DNA of 7,539 nucleotides from an uncultured Eubacteriales bacterium (GTDB lineage: Bacteria > Bacillota > Clostridia > Oscillospirales > Butyricicoccaceae): the NCBI GenBank assembly GCA_934675045.1, contig CAKUPI010000085.1:1-7539 (forward strand), written 5' to 3'. Each line of letters begins with the position of its first letter. Position 1 is the stretch's first letter. The notes below the pieces were generated by a model, which had not been told where the DNA came from, made no database searches, and saw only the letters and a program-made list of their open reading frames with translations. This document shows positions 1 through 5,916 of this stretch, in pieces. The position numbers and the translations under genes are program-made.

Positions 1-1140
1 ATGCTACTGATCAAAAACGGAAATCTGTACCTCGGCCAAGGCCGGTATGAGGCCGGCTGGGACCTTCTGTGCGACGGGGCCGTCATCCAAAAGATCGGGC
101 CCGGCCTCTGCGCCGAAGGGGCCGAAGTCATCGACGCCGCCGGGCGCGACGTCTACCCCGGCGTGGTGCTCGGCCTTTGCGCGGTGGGCGCCGTCTGCTT
201 CAGCGAACGAAGCGCACAGGACATGAACGAGGCGGCGACGCCCATCTGCCCGCAGATGGACATCCGCCACGCCTTTGACATGCGCGAGTTCAAGCAGCAG
301 CGCTTCGGCCGCTCCGGCATCACCTCGTACGGCCTGTGCCCCGGCACGCGCGCGCTGCTGGCCGGGCAGATTGCGCTCGTTCACTCCGACGGCACGCGCA
401 CGGCCGACGTCTTTCTGGCCGAGCACATCGCCCTGAAGGGCAACTATACGCAGACGGTCAAGGAGACCTTCAAAAGCAAGGGCGCGCCGAAGACCCGCAT
501 GGCCATGTATCAGATGCTGGATGAAAGCTTCCGCGCCGCGCAGGAATACATGGACAAGGAAAAGAAGGATTACGACGAGGGCAAAGAGGTGCTGTGCCGC
601 GTGCTGCGGCGTGAAATCCCCTTTGCCGTGTCGGTCGGAACCCGGCTGGAAGCGGAAAGCGTCGTGCAGCTGGGCAAAAAGTACAACCTGCGGCTGGTGC
701 TGACCGGCGCATACGGCATAGCGAGCGTGGCCGACGAAATCATAGCCCAGGGCTGGCACGTCATGCTGGGCGACAGCAGCTTTATGCTGGCGGGCATCCG
801 CGGCGAAATCGACCACAAGGTATTTGTTGAGCTTTACCGCAAGGGCCTTAAGCTGTCGCTTTTCTGCTCGGGCGACGAGGGGTATCCGCCCGCTTACGAG
901 CAGGTGTGGTGGACGGCCGCGCAGATGAGCGCCGCCGGGGCCACGGGCACCGAAATCATGGACATGATGACCGTTCAGCCGGCGCAGGCGCTGGGCGTCG
1001 ACCACCTGGTCGGCTCGCTGGAAGCCGGCAAGCAGGCGGACTTCATCATTTGCCGCGGCAATCCTGCCGAGCGCTTTGACAACTTTATCGACCAAACGAT
1101 CGTCGCCGGACGGCCGTTTTACGTGAGGGAGGGAAAATAA
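1..1140 (+). CDS. Amidohydrolase-superfamily protein lacking the metal-binding residues (probable pseudoenzyme)
   Basis: The 379-residue protein has the overall architecture of COG1228-type amidohydrolases: an N-terminal beta-sandwich piece (about 1-55, starting MLLIKN), a TIM-barrel core, and a C-terminal return to the sandwich with the usual 'VGSLEAGKQADFII' segment (337-350). It aligns end to end with the next gene, which fixes the start at the first base of the window; its SD site lies outside. The ligands expected from the paralog are missing: the HxH histidines become Leu59 and Ala61, the two later histidines become Ser211 and Gly236, and the catalytic aspartate falls at Ser290. The frame is intact over its full length, so this looks like a maintained non-catalytic paralog rather than a decaying gene. 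A regulatory or scaffolding partner role for the downstream enzyme is inference; a different chemistry cannot be excluded. It ends two bases before the next start, so the two are cotranscribed. Confidence 0.85.
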   Translation: MLLIKNGNLYLGQGRYEAGWDLLCDGAVIQKIGPGLCAEGAEVIDAAGRDVYPGVVLGLCAVGAVCFSERSAQDMNEAATPICPQMDIRHAFDMREFKQQRFGRSGITSYGLCPGTRALLAGQIALVHSDGTRTADVFLAEHIALKGNYTQTVKETFKSKGAPKTRMAMYQMLDESFRAAQEYMDKEKKDYDEGKEVLCRVLRREIPFAVSVGTRLEAESVVQLGKKYNLRLVLTGAYGIASVADEIIAQGWHVMLGDSSFMLAGIRGEIDHKVFVELYRKGLKLSLFCSGDEGYPPAYEQVWWTAAQMSAAGATGTEIMDMMTVQPAQALGVDHLVGSLEAGKQADFIICRGNPAERFDNFIDQTIVAGRPFYVREGK

Positions 1141-1142
1141 CC

Positions 1143-2288
1143 ATGCTGCTCATTAAAAACGCCACCGTGTACACCATGGAAAACGATGAGGTGCTGGAAA
1201 AGGCCGACATCCTGTGCGATAACGGCAAAATCGTCGAGATCGGCTGCGGGCTTCGGGCCGAGGGGGCGGAGGTCATCAACGCCTGCGGAATGACGGCCAC
1301 GCCCGGCCTTATCGACGCGCACACCCACGCGGGCGGCTTTGTCCAGCCCAGCTCCGACTTAAACGAGTCCAGCGATCCGGTCACCCCCCACATGGACGCC
1401 ATGCACGGCATCGACATCGGCTCGGAGGATTTCCGGCAGCTTCACACCTGTGGCATCACGTCGGCCTGCTTCATTCCCGGCTCGGCCAACGTCATCTGCG
1501 GCACCGGCTTTGTCGCCAAAACGGCGGGCCAGAACACCATTCAGAAGCTGACCGTGCTGCACCCCGCCGTCATGAAATGCGCCATGGGCGGCAACCCCAA
1601 GGGCTACGGCAAGCGCGGCCAGGCGCCGCAGACCCGCATGGGCGTGGCCAGCATCTTCCGCGAGTCGCTGCGCAAGGCCAGAGACTATATGCAAAAGCAG
1701 CAGGAGGCCGCGGGCGACAAGGAAAAGCTGCCGCCGTATGACGCCAAGTGCGAGGCGCTTTTGCCGGTGCTGCGCCGCGAGATTCCCCTGAAGGTGCACA
1801 GTGAGCAGTTTGACATGCTGACCGTCATCGACATTGCGCGCGAGTTCGGCTGCGATTACACCATAGAGCACGGCTGGGCCTGCAACCAGTACGCCGACGA
1901 GCTGGTCGAGGGCGGCGGCGCAGTTAACTTCGGGCCCATCGGCATTGCCGAGGGCTACGGCGAGCTGACGGGCGGTGACGTCGCCTATCTGAAGGAGCTG
2001 GACGAGCGCGGCCTGAGCGTCAGCATCATCACCGACGGCCCCATCTGCGGCCCGCAGGTGCTGCTCATTTCGGCCGGCGACGCCGTGCGCTACGGCATTC
2101 CGCACATGCGCGCGCTGCGCATGATTACCATCAACCCGGCCCAGATACTGCGCGTCGACGAGCGTCTCGGCTCGCTCAAGCCGGGCAAGGACGCCGACAT
2201 TGTGCTGTGGAGCGGCGTGCCCGCGCTGGAAACCTCCGCCCGCCCGCTGTATACCATCATCGAAGGAAAAGTCGTTTATCAGGACTGA
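1143..2288 (+). CDS. Amidohydrolase family protein, metal ligands intact (imidazolonepropionase-like, COG1228)
   Basis: This 381-residue protein is a metal-dependent hydrolase of the amidohydrolase superfamily, probably cytoplasmic since no signal peptide is visible. The hallmark HxH is in 'GLIDAHTHAGG' (His60, His62). Further likely ligands are His219 ('LKVHSEQ'), His243 ('TIEHGW') and Asp298 ('IITDGP'). A 'GGNPKGYGKRG' segment at 149-159 corresponds to the GENPK-like loop of many relatives, here with Gly in place of Glu. The C-terminal 'LGSLKPGKDADIVLW' (342-356) is typical of the family. Substrate cannot be read from sequence: relatives act on imidazolonepropionate, N-acyl amino acids, dipeptides and other cyclic amides. 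The start is set by a strong SD (GAGGGAGGG, 1125-1133) nine bases upstream, inside the end of the preceding paralog, implying translational coupling. The gene ends at TGA 2286-2288, followed by a hairpin. Confidence 0.93.
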   Translation: MLLIKNATVYTMENDEVLEKADILCDNGKIVEIGCGLRAEGAEVINACGMTATPGLIDAHTHAGGFVQPSSDLNESSDPVTPHMDAMHGIDIGSEDFRQLHTCGITSACFIPGSANVICGTGFVAKTAGQNTIQKLTVLHPAVMKCAMGGNPKGYGKRGQAPQTRMGVASIFRESLRKARDYMQKQQEAAGDKEKLPPYDAKCEALLPVLRREIPLKVHSEQFDMLTVIDIAREFGCDYTIEHGWACNQYADELVEGGGAVNFGPIGIAEGYGELTGGDVAYLKELDERGLSVSIITDGPICGPQVLLISAGDAVRYGIPHMRALRMITINPAQILRVDERLGSLKPGKDADIVLWSGVPALETSARPLYTIIEGKVVYQD

Positions 2289-2300
2289 TGCAAAACGGCA

Positions 2301-2335
2301 AAACAGCCGGTCTGACACTGTCAGACCGGCTGTTT
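2301..2335 (+). terminator. Long perfect hairpin after the amidohydrolase pair
   Basis: A 15-bp perfect inverted repeat (2301-2315 with 2321-2335, loop of five that can close to three) sits 12 bases after the amidohydrolase stop codon. The outer pairs are A/T, so the 3' arm ends in TTT, but no longer T-run follows on the plus strand. On the minus strand the sequence after the stem is also only moderately T-rich (TGCCGTTTTG). It is probably the transcription end of the amidohydrolase operon and may act in both directions; the weak U-tract keeps confidence moderate. Confidence 0.55.
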
Positions 2336-2390
2336 GCTGAAAGCGCAGGCAAGGCTTTGCCGTATCATTCGGGGCAAAATCCGGGCAAAG

Positions 2391-2421
2391 AAAAAACATC
2401 CGTTTAAAAAACGGATGTTTT
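2391..2421 (-). terminator. Intrinsic terminator of the tRNA-Val transcript
   Basis: A 13-bp perfect stem (2393-2405 with 2409-2421) closes a three-base loop. Read on the minus strand it lies just downstream of the tRNA 3' end, and the stem runs into six consecutive T residues (complement of 2391-2396). The plus-strand side also ends in TTTT, so it may help end transcripts from the amidohydrolase operon. Confidence 0.8.
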
Positions 2422-2425
2422 AAAC

Positions 2426-2502
2426 TGGTGGACTCTAAGGGACTTGAACCCCTGACCCTCCGCACGTCAAGCGGATGCTCTAGCCAGCTGAGCTAAGAGT
2501 CC
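2426..2502 (-). tRNA. tRNA-Val (anticodon GAC)
   Basis: The minus strand folds into a complete 77-nt cloverleaf with encoded CCA. The acceptor GGACTCT pairs with AGAGTCC, followed by discriminator A and CCA (2426-2428). The D arm has GCTC/GAGC; the anticodon stem TCCGC/GCGGA encloses loop TTGACGT, with anticodon GAC at 2466-2468 reading valine GUC (and GUU). The T arm contains TTCAAGT with stem AGGGG/CCCTT, including one G-U pair. The base 3' of the anticodon is G, whereas the E. coli valine tRNA I recall has A there; all other structural positions look normal. It is a single tRNA gene, not part of a cluster within this window, with its own promoter and terminator. Confidence 0.96.
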
Positions 2503-2519
2503 TCACAGCGACGAAATAT

Positions 2520-2548
2520 ATTATAGCAACAGACGGCGGAAATGTCAA
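2520..2548 (-). promoter_or_regulatory. Consensus promoter of the tRNA-Val gene
   Basis: On the minus strand a perfect TTGACA (complement of 2543-2548) is separated by exactly 17 bases from a perfect TATAAT (complement of 2520-2525). The expected transcription start is near 2513, about 11 bases before the mature tRNA 5' end at 2502. A full-consensus sigma-A promoter fits a stable RNA gene needing strong transcription. Confidence 0.9.
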
Positions 2549-2582
2549 TACATTTTTCCGAAAAACTTATTTTTTCCGATAC

Positions 2583-2611
2583 TGGTCAAATCCCCCGCGT
2601 TGTGATACACT
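2583..2611 (+). promoter_or_regulatory. Candidate promoter for the DUF4438 gene
   Basis: TGGTCA (2583-2588, four of six matches to the -35 consensus) lies 17 bases before TACACT (2606-2611, four of six), which is preceded by TGA giving an extended -10 (TGnTACACT). The predicted start near 2618 leaves a leader of about 55 nt before the ATG. It is a moderate match, but it is the best one I find in the gap between the divergent tRNA promoter and the gene. Confidence 0.45.
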
Positions 2612-2672
2612 AAAAGCTGAGGTAGAATCCATTCCGAAGAGGAAAATCACAAGGAAAACGGAGGAAACAGTT

Positions 2673-3527
2673 ATGCTCAGAATCAACAAAGAAGCTCTTC
2701 CCATTCTGCTGGTGCAGGGCGAAGTGCGTCATTCGCGCTCCAGCCAGAACTTCCGCATCACCGCCGATGGTGAGCCGGTCATTCTGCCCGCCACCGGAGG
2801 AATTACTTATAACGCGAAAATCGGCGACTGCTGCTGCGGCTGGGCCGCCGACCACCTTGAGCCGGGCGTGACGACCCGCAACAGCGACGAAGCCTTTAAC
2901 GCTGCCTACTCCAGCCTGTCCTGCATCGGCAACACCGCCATTGTCCGCTCCGGCGACGCCAAGGGCGCCCGCGGCTTTGTCACCGGCAAGCACGGCGGCT
3001 GCGAGCACCTCATCTGCTACTTTGACGACGAGACGATGGAGAAAATGACCATCGGCGACAAAATCGACGTCCGCTCCTGCGGCCAGGGCATGCAGCTGCT
3101 CGATTACCCCGACATCAAGCTGCGCAGCATGAGCCCCGAGCTGCTGGAAAAGATGAACATTGAAGAGGCCGGCAAAAAGCTGCGCGTCGGCGTCGCCAAA
3201 ATCGTGCCCGCCGCCATCATGGGCTCGGGTCTGGGCGCCACCACCTCGCAGTTCGGCGACTATGACATCACCCTGCACGACCACAAGCTGACCGAGAAGT
3301 ACGGGCTGAACGAGCTGCGCTTCGGCGATATCGTCGCGCTGATGGACGCCGACACCCGCTACGGCCGCACCTACCGCACCGGCGCCATCACCATCGGCGT
3401 CATCATCCACAGCGACTGCATTCTGGCCGGCCACGGCCCCGGCGTCACCACCCTCATGACCTGCAAGACCCGTCTCATCGAGCCGGTCCTCGATCCCAAG
3501 GCCAATCTGGCTGACATGTTCCTGTAA
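2673..3527 (+). CDS. DUF4438 domain-containing protein
   Basis: This 284-residue protein has no signal peptide or membrane span. I recognise the DUF4438 family (described from Thermotoga TM1086 and common in anaerobic Firmicutes) from overall length and conserved stretches: 'PATGGITYNAKIGD' (39-52), a Cys triplet in 'GDCCCGWAADHLEPGV' (Cys53-55), 'GKHGGCEHL' (105-113), 'ADTRYGRTYRTGAITIG' (226-242) and 'GHGPGVTTLMTCKT' (253-266). No function is established to my knowledge. The conserved His, Asp and Cys residues could bind metal, but that is inference. The ATG follows a strong SD (GGAGGAA, 2660-2666) by six bases. The gene is flanked by its own candidate promoter and a strong terminator, so it appears monocistronic and its neighbours give little functional hint. 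The family assignment is from memory of motifs; function remains unknown. Confidence 0.9.
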   Translation: MLRINKEALPILLVQGEVRHSRSSQNFRITADGEPVILPATGGITYNAKIGDCCCGWAADHLEPGVTTRNSDEAFNAAYSSLSCIGNTAIVRSGDAKGARGFVTGKHGGCEHLICYFDDETMEKMTIGDKIDVRSCGQGMQLLDYPDIKLRSMSPELLEKMNIEEAGKKLRVGVAKIVPAAIMGSGLGATTSQFGDYDITLHDHKLTEKYGLNELRFGDIVALMDADTRYGRTYRTGAITIGVIIHSDCILAGHGPGVTTLMTCKTRLIEPVLDPKANLADMFL

Positions 3528-3535
3528 AAACCGGC

Positions 3536-3570
3536 GTGCGGCGGGAGATTCTCCCGCCGCGCTCTTTTTT
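3536..3570 (+). terminator. Strong intrinsic terminator after the DUF4438 gene
   Basis: A very GC-rich perfect 10-bp stem (3538-3547 with 3551-3560, loop ATT) is extended by a G-U and a G-C pair and followed by CTCTTTTTT (3562-3570). It begins nine bases after the TAA stop. Only 20 bases separate its T-tract from the GTG of the next gene. Confidence 0.92.
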
Positions 3571-3590
3571 CCGTATAGGGGGGCTTTCGC

Positions 3591-4223
3591 GTGAACATCA
3601 TCGACCTGACACACACCGTTTCCGGCGGCATGCCGGTTTATCCGGGCGACGCGCAGCCCCGCCTGACGCCGCTGGCCTCGCTGGAGCGTCAGGGCTTTCG
3701 CCAGCTCGAACTGCGCATGAGCACACACACCGGCACCCACGTCGATGCGCCGGCCCATCTGCTGCCCGGCGGCGCCGCGCTGGACGCCTATCCCCTCTCC
3801 GCCTTTGTCGGCCCGGCGCTCGTGCTGGACGGCCGTCTCGGCGAGGCGCCGCTTTTGGCGGCGCTGGACAGCCCCGACGCCCGGCGGGCGCAGTTTGTCT
3901 TTTTTTACACCGGGCACAGCGCGCTGTGGGGGCGCCCGGAATACCGGACGGACTGGCCGGCGCCCTCCGCGCGCCTTTTGCGGCAGCTGGCCGATCGCGG
4001 CGTCAAGGGCGTGGGCGTTGACACCCTCTCCGTCGACGCCCCGGACTGCGCGGCGCTGGACAACCACCGGCTTCTTTTGCGCGCCGGTATTCTGATTTTT
4101 GAAAACCTGACGCGGCTCGAGCAGCTGCTCTATCGTCCCTTTACCTTTGTGGGCGCACCGCTCAAGCTGCCGCAGGCCGACGGCGCGCCGGTGCGCGCGC
4201 TGGCCATTGTGGGGGAACTGTGA
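3591..4223 (+). CDS. Cyclase family protein (kynurenine formamidase-like metal hydrolase)
   Basis: A 210-residue cytoplasmic protein of the cyclase family (PF04199), which includes bacterial kynurenine formamidase KynB and related metal-dependent amide and lactone hydrolases. The diagnostic metal-binding motif HxGTHxDxPxH is complete: His46, Gly48, Thr49, His50, Asp52, Pro54 and His56. Family-typical 'IIDLTHTVSGGMPVYPGD' (3-20), 'GVKGVGVDTLSVD' (137-149) and 'FENL' (170-173) are present, and length is normal. No other tryptophan-degradation gene is in the window, so substrate is unassigned and kynurenine formamidase should not be assumed. The start is GTG at 3591, preceded by the G-rich SD AGGGGGG (3577-3583). 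It overlaps the next gene by four bases (GTGA, 4220-4223), linking it to the NusG-II and Gx membrane genes. A terminator sits directly upstream, so its promoter is not obvious. Confidence 0.92.
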   Translation: MNIIDLTHTVSGGMPVYPGDAQPRLTPLASLERQGFRQLELRMSTHTGTHVDAPAHLLPGGAALDAYPLSAFVGPALVLDGRLGEAPLLAALDSPDARRAQFVFFYTGHSALWGRPEYRTDWPAPSARLLRQLADRGVKGVGVDTLSVDAPDCAALDNHRLLLRAGILIFENLTRLEQLLYRPFTFVGAPLKLPQADGAPVRALAIVGEL

Positions 4224-4597
4224 AGCGATTGATGAAAAAAGGCGACATTGCCGTGTGCGCCGCCGTGCTGCTGCTGGCGGCCTTTGTCTTTGCGCTCGGG
4301 CTGACGCGCGCGGGCGCCGAAACCCGGGTCGCCGTCGTGCGGCAAAACGGCGCCGAGGTCGCCCGCATTGTGCTGGACGGCCTGCAAAAGCCGGTGACCG
4401 TGACCGTTGACGGCCCCTGCCGAAACGTCATTGTGGCCGACCGAAGCGGCGTGCGGGTGCAAAGCGCCACCTGCCCGCGCCAGACGTGTGTGCAGACCGG
4501 CCTTTTGACCCGGCCCGGACAGACGGCCGTCTGCCTGGAAAACAAAATGACCCTCACCATCGAGGGCCGGGACGGATTGGACGCGGTGGTGCAATGA
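4220..4597 (+). CDS. NusG domain II-containing membrane-anchored protein (EetA-like)
   Basis: A 125-residue protein with a short basic N-terminus and one hydrophobic segment (about 10-28), likely an uncleaved anchor or signal peptide that places the rest outside the membrane. Residues 34-115 form a NusG_II-type small beta domain with the characteristic cysteine pair in 'SATCPRQTCVQTG' (Cys85, Cys90) and later 'RPGQTAVCLENKM' (Cys105). Despite the name it is not a transcription factor. The start is GTG at 4220, overlapping the upstream stop as GTGA with GGGGGA just ahead; an in-frame ATG at 4232 is too far from that SD. The next gene starts within its stop codon (ATGA). The pairing with a Gx family membrane protein matches what I recall of EetA/EetB in Listeria-type flavin-based extracellular electron transfer loci, also seen near quinone-isoprenoid genes. 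The biochemical role is unproven. Confidence 0.88.
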   Translation: MKRLMKKGDIAVCAAVLLLAAFVFALGLTRAGAETRVAVVRQNGAEVARIVLDGLQKPVTVTVDGPCRNVIVADRSGVRVQSATCPRQTCVQTGLLTRPGQTAVCLENKMTLTIEGRDGLDAVVQ

Positions 4598-5091
4598 AAA
4601 GCCGGACTCACACGTTGACGCTGTGCGCCGTTTTGACGGCGGCGGCGCTGGTGCTTTCGCTCGTCGAAAGCGCGCTCCCGCTCCGGGCGGTTGTGCCGCT
4701 GCCCGGCGTCAAACTCGGGCTGGCCAATACGGCGGCGCTGTATGCCCTGTACCGGCTGGGCGGGCGGCAGGCTCTCGCCATTACGCTGTGCCGGGTGCTG
4801 CTGCTCTTTTTGCTGTCGGGCAGCGTCACCGCCCTTTTGATGTCGCTGTGCGGCGCGCTTTTGTCGCTGGGCGGCATGCTGCTGGCGCGCCGTCTGGCCG
4901 GGCGGTCGCTGTCGGTTCTGGGGGTGTCGGTCGTCGGCGCCGCCTGCCACGGCATCGGGCAGATCGGGTGCGCCATGGCGCTGACGGGCGGCGCCCTGGT
5001 CTTTTATTACCTGCCCGTACTGCTGCTCTCCGCCGTGCCGTGCGGGCTTTTGACCGGCGTCTGCGCCGCGGGCCTGCTGCAAAAGCTGTGA
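4594..5091 (+). CDS. Gx transporter family membrane protein (heptaprenyl diphosphate synthase component I-like, EetB-like)
   Basis: A 165-residue, very hydrophobic protein with about five membrane segments (roughly 8-28, 43-55, 63-83, 86-99, 108-160 as two or more). The signature 'PLPGVKLGLANTAALYALY' (35-53) is characteristic of the HepSI/Gx transporter family (PF07456), whose fold resembles ECF-transporter substrate-binding components. The old name 'heptaprenyl diphosphate synthase subunit I' comes from genomic association with polyprenyl synthases; no such gene is present here. The ATG overlaps the preceding stop (ATGA, 4594-4597), giving strong translational coupling. A longer in-frame start at 4486 would overlap the NusG-II gene by more than 100 bases and add residues foreign to the family, so it is rejected. 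The gene converges with pgsA, with 44 bases between the stop codons and no clear terminator. Confidence 0.9.
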   Translation: MKSRTHTLTLCAVLTAAALVLSLVESALPLRAVVPLPGVKLGLANTAALYALYRLGGRQALAITLCRVLLLFLLSGSVTALLMSLCGALLSLGGMLLARRLAGRSLSVLGVSVVGAACHGIGQIGCAMALTGGALVFYYLPVLLLSAVPCGLLTGVCAAGLLQKL

Positions 5092-5135
5092 CCCGCCCGC
5101 GTTTCACAGGGGCCTGCGCCCCGCGACGCCGCCCG

Positions 5136-5702
5136 TCAGTCCGTCCCGCGGTACATGCGGATGAGCAGCTGCGCATACCCCGCAAAGGCGATGAGCATCA
5201 TCGCGGCGCAGACGCCGATCAACGCGCCCGCATAGCCGCGCGGCATTTTGCCGAAAATGACAAGGGCCAGCGACACCGCGTAAAAGACCACCGTGCTCAC
5301 CTTGCCGAACCACTTGGCGCCGTCAAGCTTTTTGCCGCGCCTGTACAGCACGGCGCTGAGCGCGGCCATGGACAGCTCCTTGATGAGAAAGAGCACCACA
5401 AGCCCCTTCATCAGGGGGTGCCGCGTAATGAGGCAGACAATGAGCGCGCACTGGGTCAGCTTGTCCGCAAAGGGGTCGAGCACCTTTCCCAGGTCGGTCA
5501 CCATGTGAAAATGCCGCGCAATCCAGCCGTCCAGCAGGTCGGTCAGGCCCGACAGCGCAATGATAAAGGCGGCCGCGTAAAACTCTTCGCGGGCCGCGGC
5601 GGTGAAGTAGCGCCAGACGAACAGCGGGATGAGAATGATGCGGAAACAGCTGAGCAGGTTCGGAACGTTCCAAAACTGCTGCCTCAGTGGAGTCTTGTTC
5701 AT
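5136..5702 (-). CDS. pgsA: CDP-diacylglycerol--glycerol-3-phosphate 3-phosphatidyltransferase
   Basis: PgsA transfers the phosphatidyl group from CDP-diacylglycerol to glycerol 3-phosphate, giving phosphatidylglycerophosphate, the committed step to phosphatidylglycerol and cardiolipin at the cytoplasmic membrane. The CDP-alcohol phosphotransferase motif D-x2-D-G-x2-A-R-x8-G-x3-D-x3-D is complete: Asp55, Asp58, Gly59, Ala62, Arg63, Gly72, Asp76, Asp80. The family N-terminus 'NVPNLLSCFRIILIPLF' (12-28) and several hydrophobic helices (about 21-33, 41-53, 84-93, 98-120, 136-151, 157-177) are present; 188 residues is normal. The ATG at 5702 follows AGAGGA by about eight bases; an upstream in-frame ATG at 5774 falls at the promoter -10 and would add glycine-rich filler, so it is rejected. 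A good promoter is centred at 5788. Paralogous CDP-alcohol transferases share the motif, but the N-terminal motif favours PgsA. Confidence 0.95.
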   Translation of the reverse strand: MNKTPLRQQFWNVPNLLSCFRIILIPLFVWRYFTAAAREEFYAAAFIIALSGLTDLLDGWIARHFHMVTDLGKVLDPFADKLTQCALIVCLITRHPLMKGLVVLFLIKELSMAALSAVLYRRGKKLDGAKWFGKVSTVVFYAVSLALVIFGKMPRGYAGALIGVCAAMMLIAFAGYAQLLIRMYRGTD

Positions 5703-5773
5703 GGGGATTTTCCTCTTCGTCAAAGTAATGCGGCTCTCGCCGGAGGTCTCCCCCCCGCCGCCCGATATTCCCA

Positions 5774-5802
5774 ATTATACCATGCACGGCCGATTTTGCC
5801 AA
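5774..5802 (-). promoter_or_regulatory. Promoter of pgsA
   Basis: On the minus strand TTGGCA (complement of 5797-5802, five of six matches) is followed after 17 bases by a perfect TATAAT (complement of 5774-5779), itself preceded by TGG, giving an extended -10. The expected start is near 5767, leaving an untranslated leader of about 65 nt that ends in the AGAGGA site of pgsA. Confidence 0.85.
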
Positions 5803-5804
5803 GC

Positions 5805-5856
5805 GCCCGGGTGAAAGCCCGGCTTTTTTATGCCAATTTTCACAAAAAGCCGCTTT
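5805..5856. other. Inverted repeats between the divergent pgsA and queT promoters
   Basis: Two nested dyads lie here. A short GC stem (5807-5811 with 5818-5822) followed on the plus strand by CTTTTTT (5823-5829) looks like a small intrinsic terminator. It overlaps a longer inverted repeat with 9-bp perfect arms (5820-5828 with 5844-5852) that extends, after a two-base bulge, by four more pairs (5814-5817 with 5853-5856). The block sits just upstream of the pgsA -35 box and about 25 bases before the queT -35 box. It may be an operator, or a terminator blocking plus-strand read-through antisense to pgsA. Which one cannot be decided from sequence. Confidence 0.4.
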
Positions 5857-5881
5857 AAAATGCCCTTTCGCCCGCCCGCGA

Positions 5882-5910
5882 TTGACATTTCGCCGGCCGG
5901 CCCGCATAAT
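5882..5910 (+). promoter_or_regulatory. Promoter of queT
   Basis: A perfect TTGACA (5882-5887) is separated by exactly 17 bases from CATAAT (5905-5910, five of six matches). The GC-rich spacer matches the surroundings, while both boxes stand out as AT-rich islands. Transcription should start near 5917, leaving about 145 nt before the queT ATG at 6061. Confidence 0.85.
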
Positions 5911-5916
5911 AATATC

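Noticed and set aside
4..1095. Long minus-strand open frame opposite the first amidohydrolase
   Set aside because: It is an antisense shadow of the GC-rich coding frame: it has no family motif and shows the Ala/Arg/Gly/His-rich composition typical of reversed codons.
2610..4067. Very long minus-strand open frame (485 codons) across DUF4438 and the cyclase gene
   Set aside because: It runs antisense to two clearly homologous genes, crosses a strong terminator, and its translation is low-complexity Gly/Ala/Val/Asp-rich with no recognisable domain.
3591..4223. Assignment of the cyclase gene as kynB in a tryptophan-degradation pathway
   Set aside because: The metal motif fits the whole cyclase family; no kynureninase or tryptophan dioxygenase gene is nearby, so the specific symbol is unsupported.
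5092..5135. Possible terminator between the convergent Gx and pgsA genes
   Set aside because: A 5-bp GC stem (5109-5113 with 5118-5122) exists, but no T-run follows on either strand; it is not distinguishable from chance in GC-rich DNA.
4623..5858. Long plus-strand open frame (411 codons) over the Gx gene and antisense to pgsA
   Set aside because: It is out of frame with the Gx protein and antisense to pgsA, which has the full CDP-alcohol transferase motif. Its translation is Arg/Ala-rich, as expected for a shadow frame.
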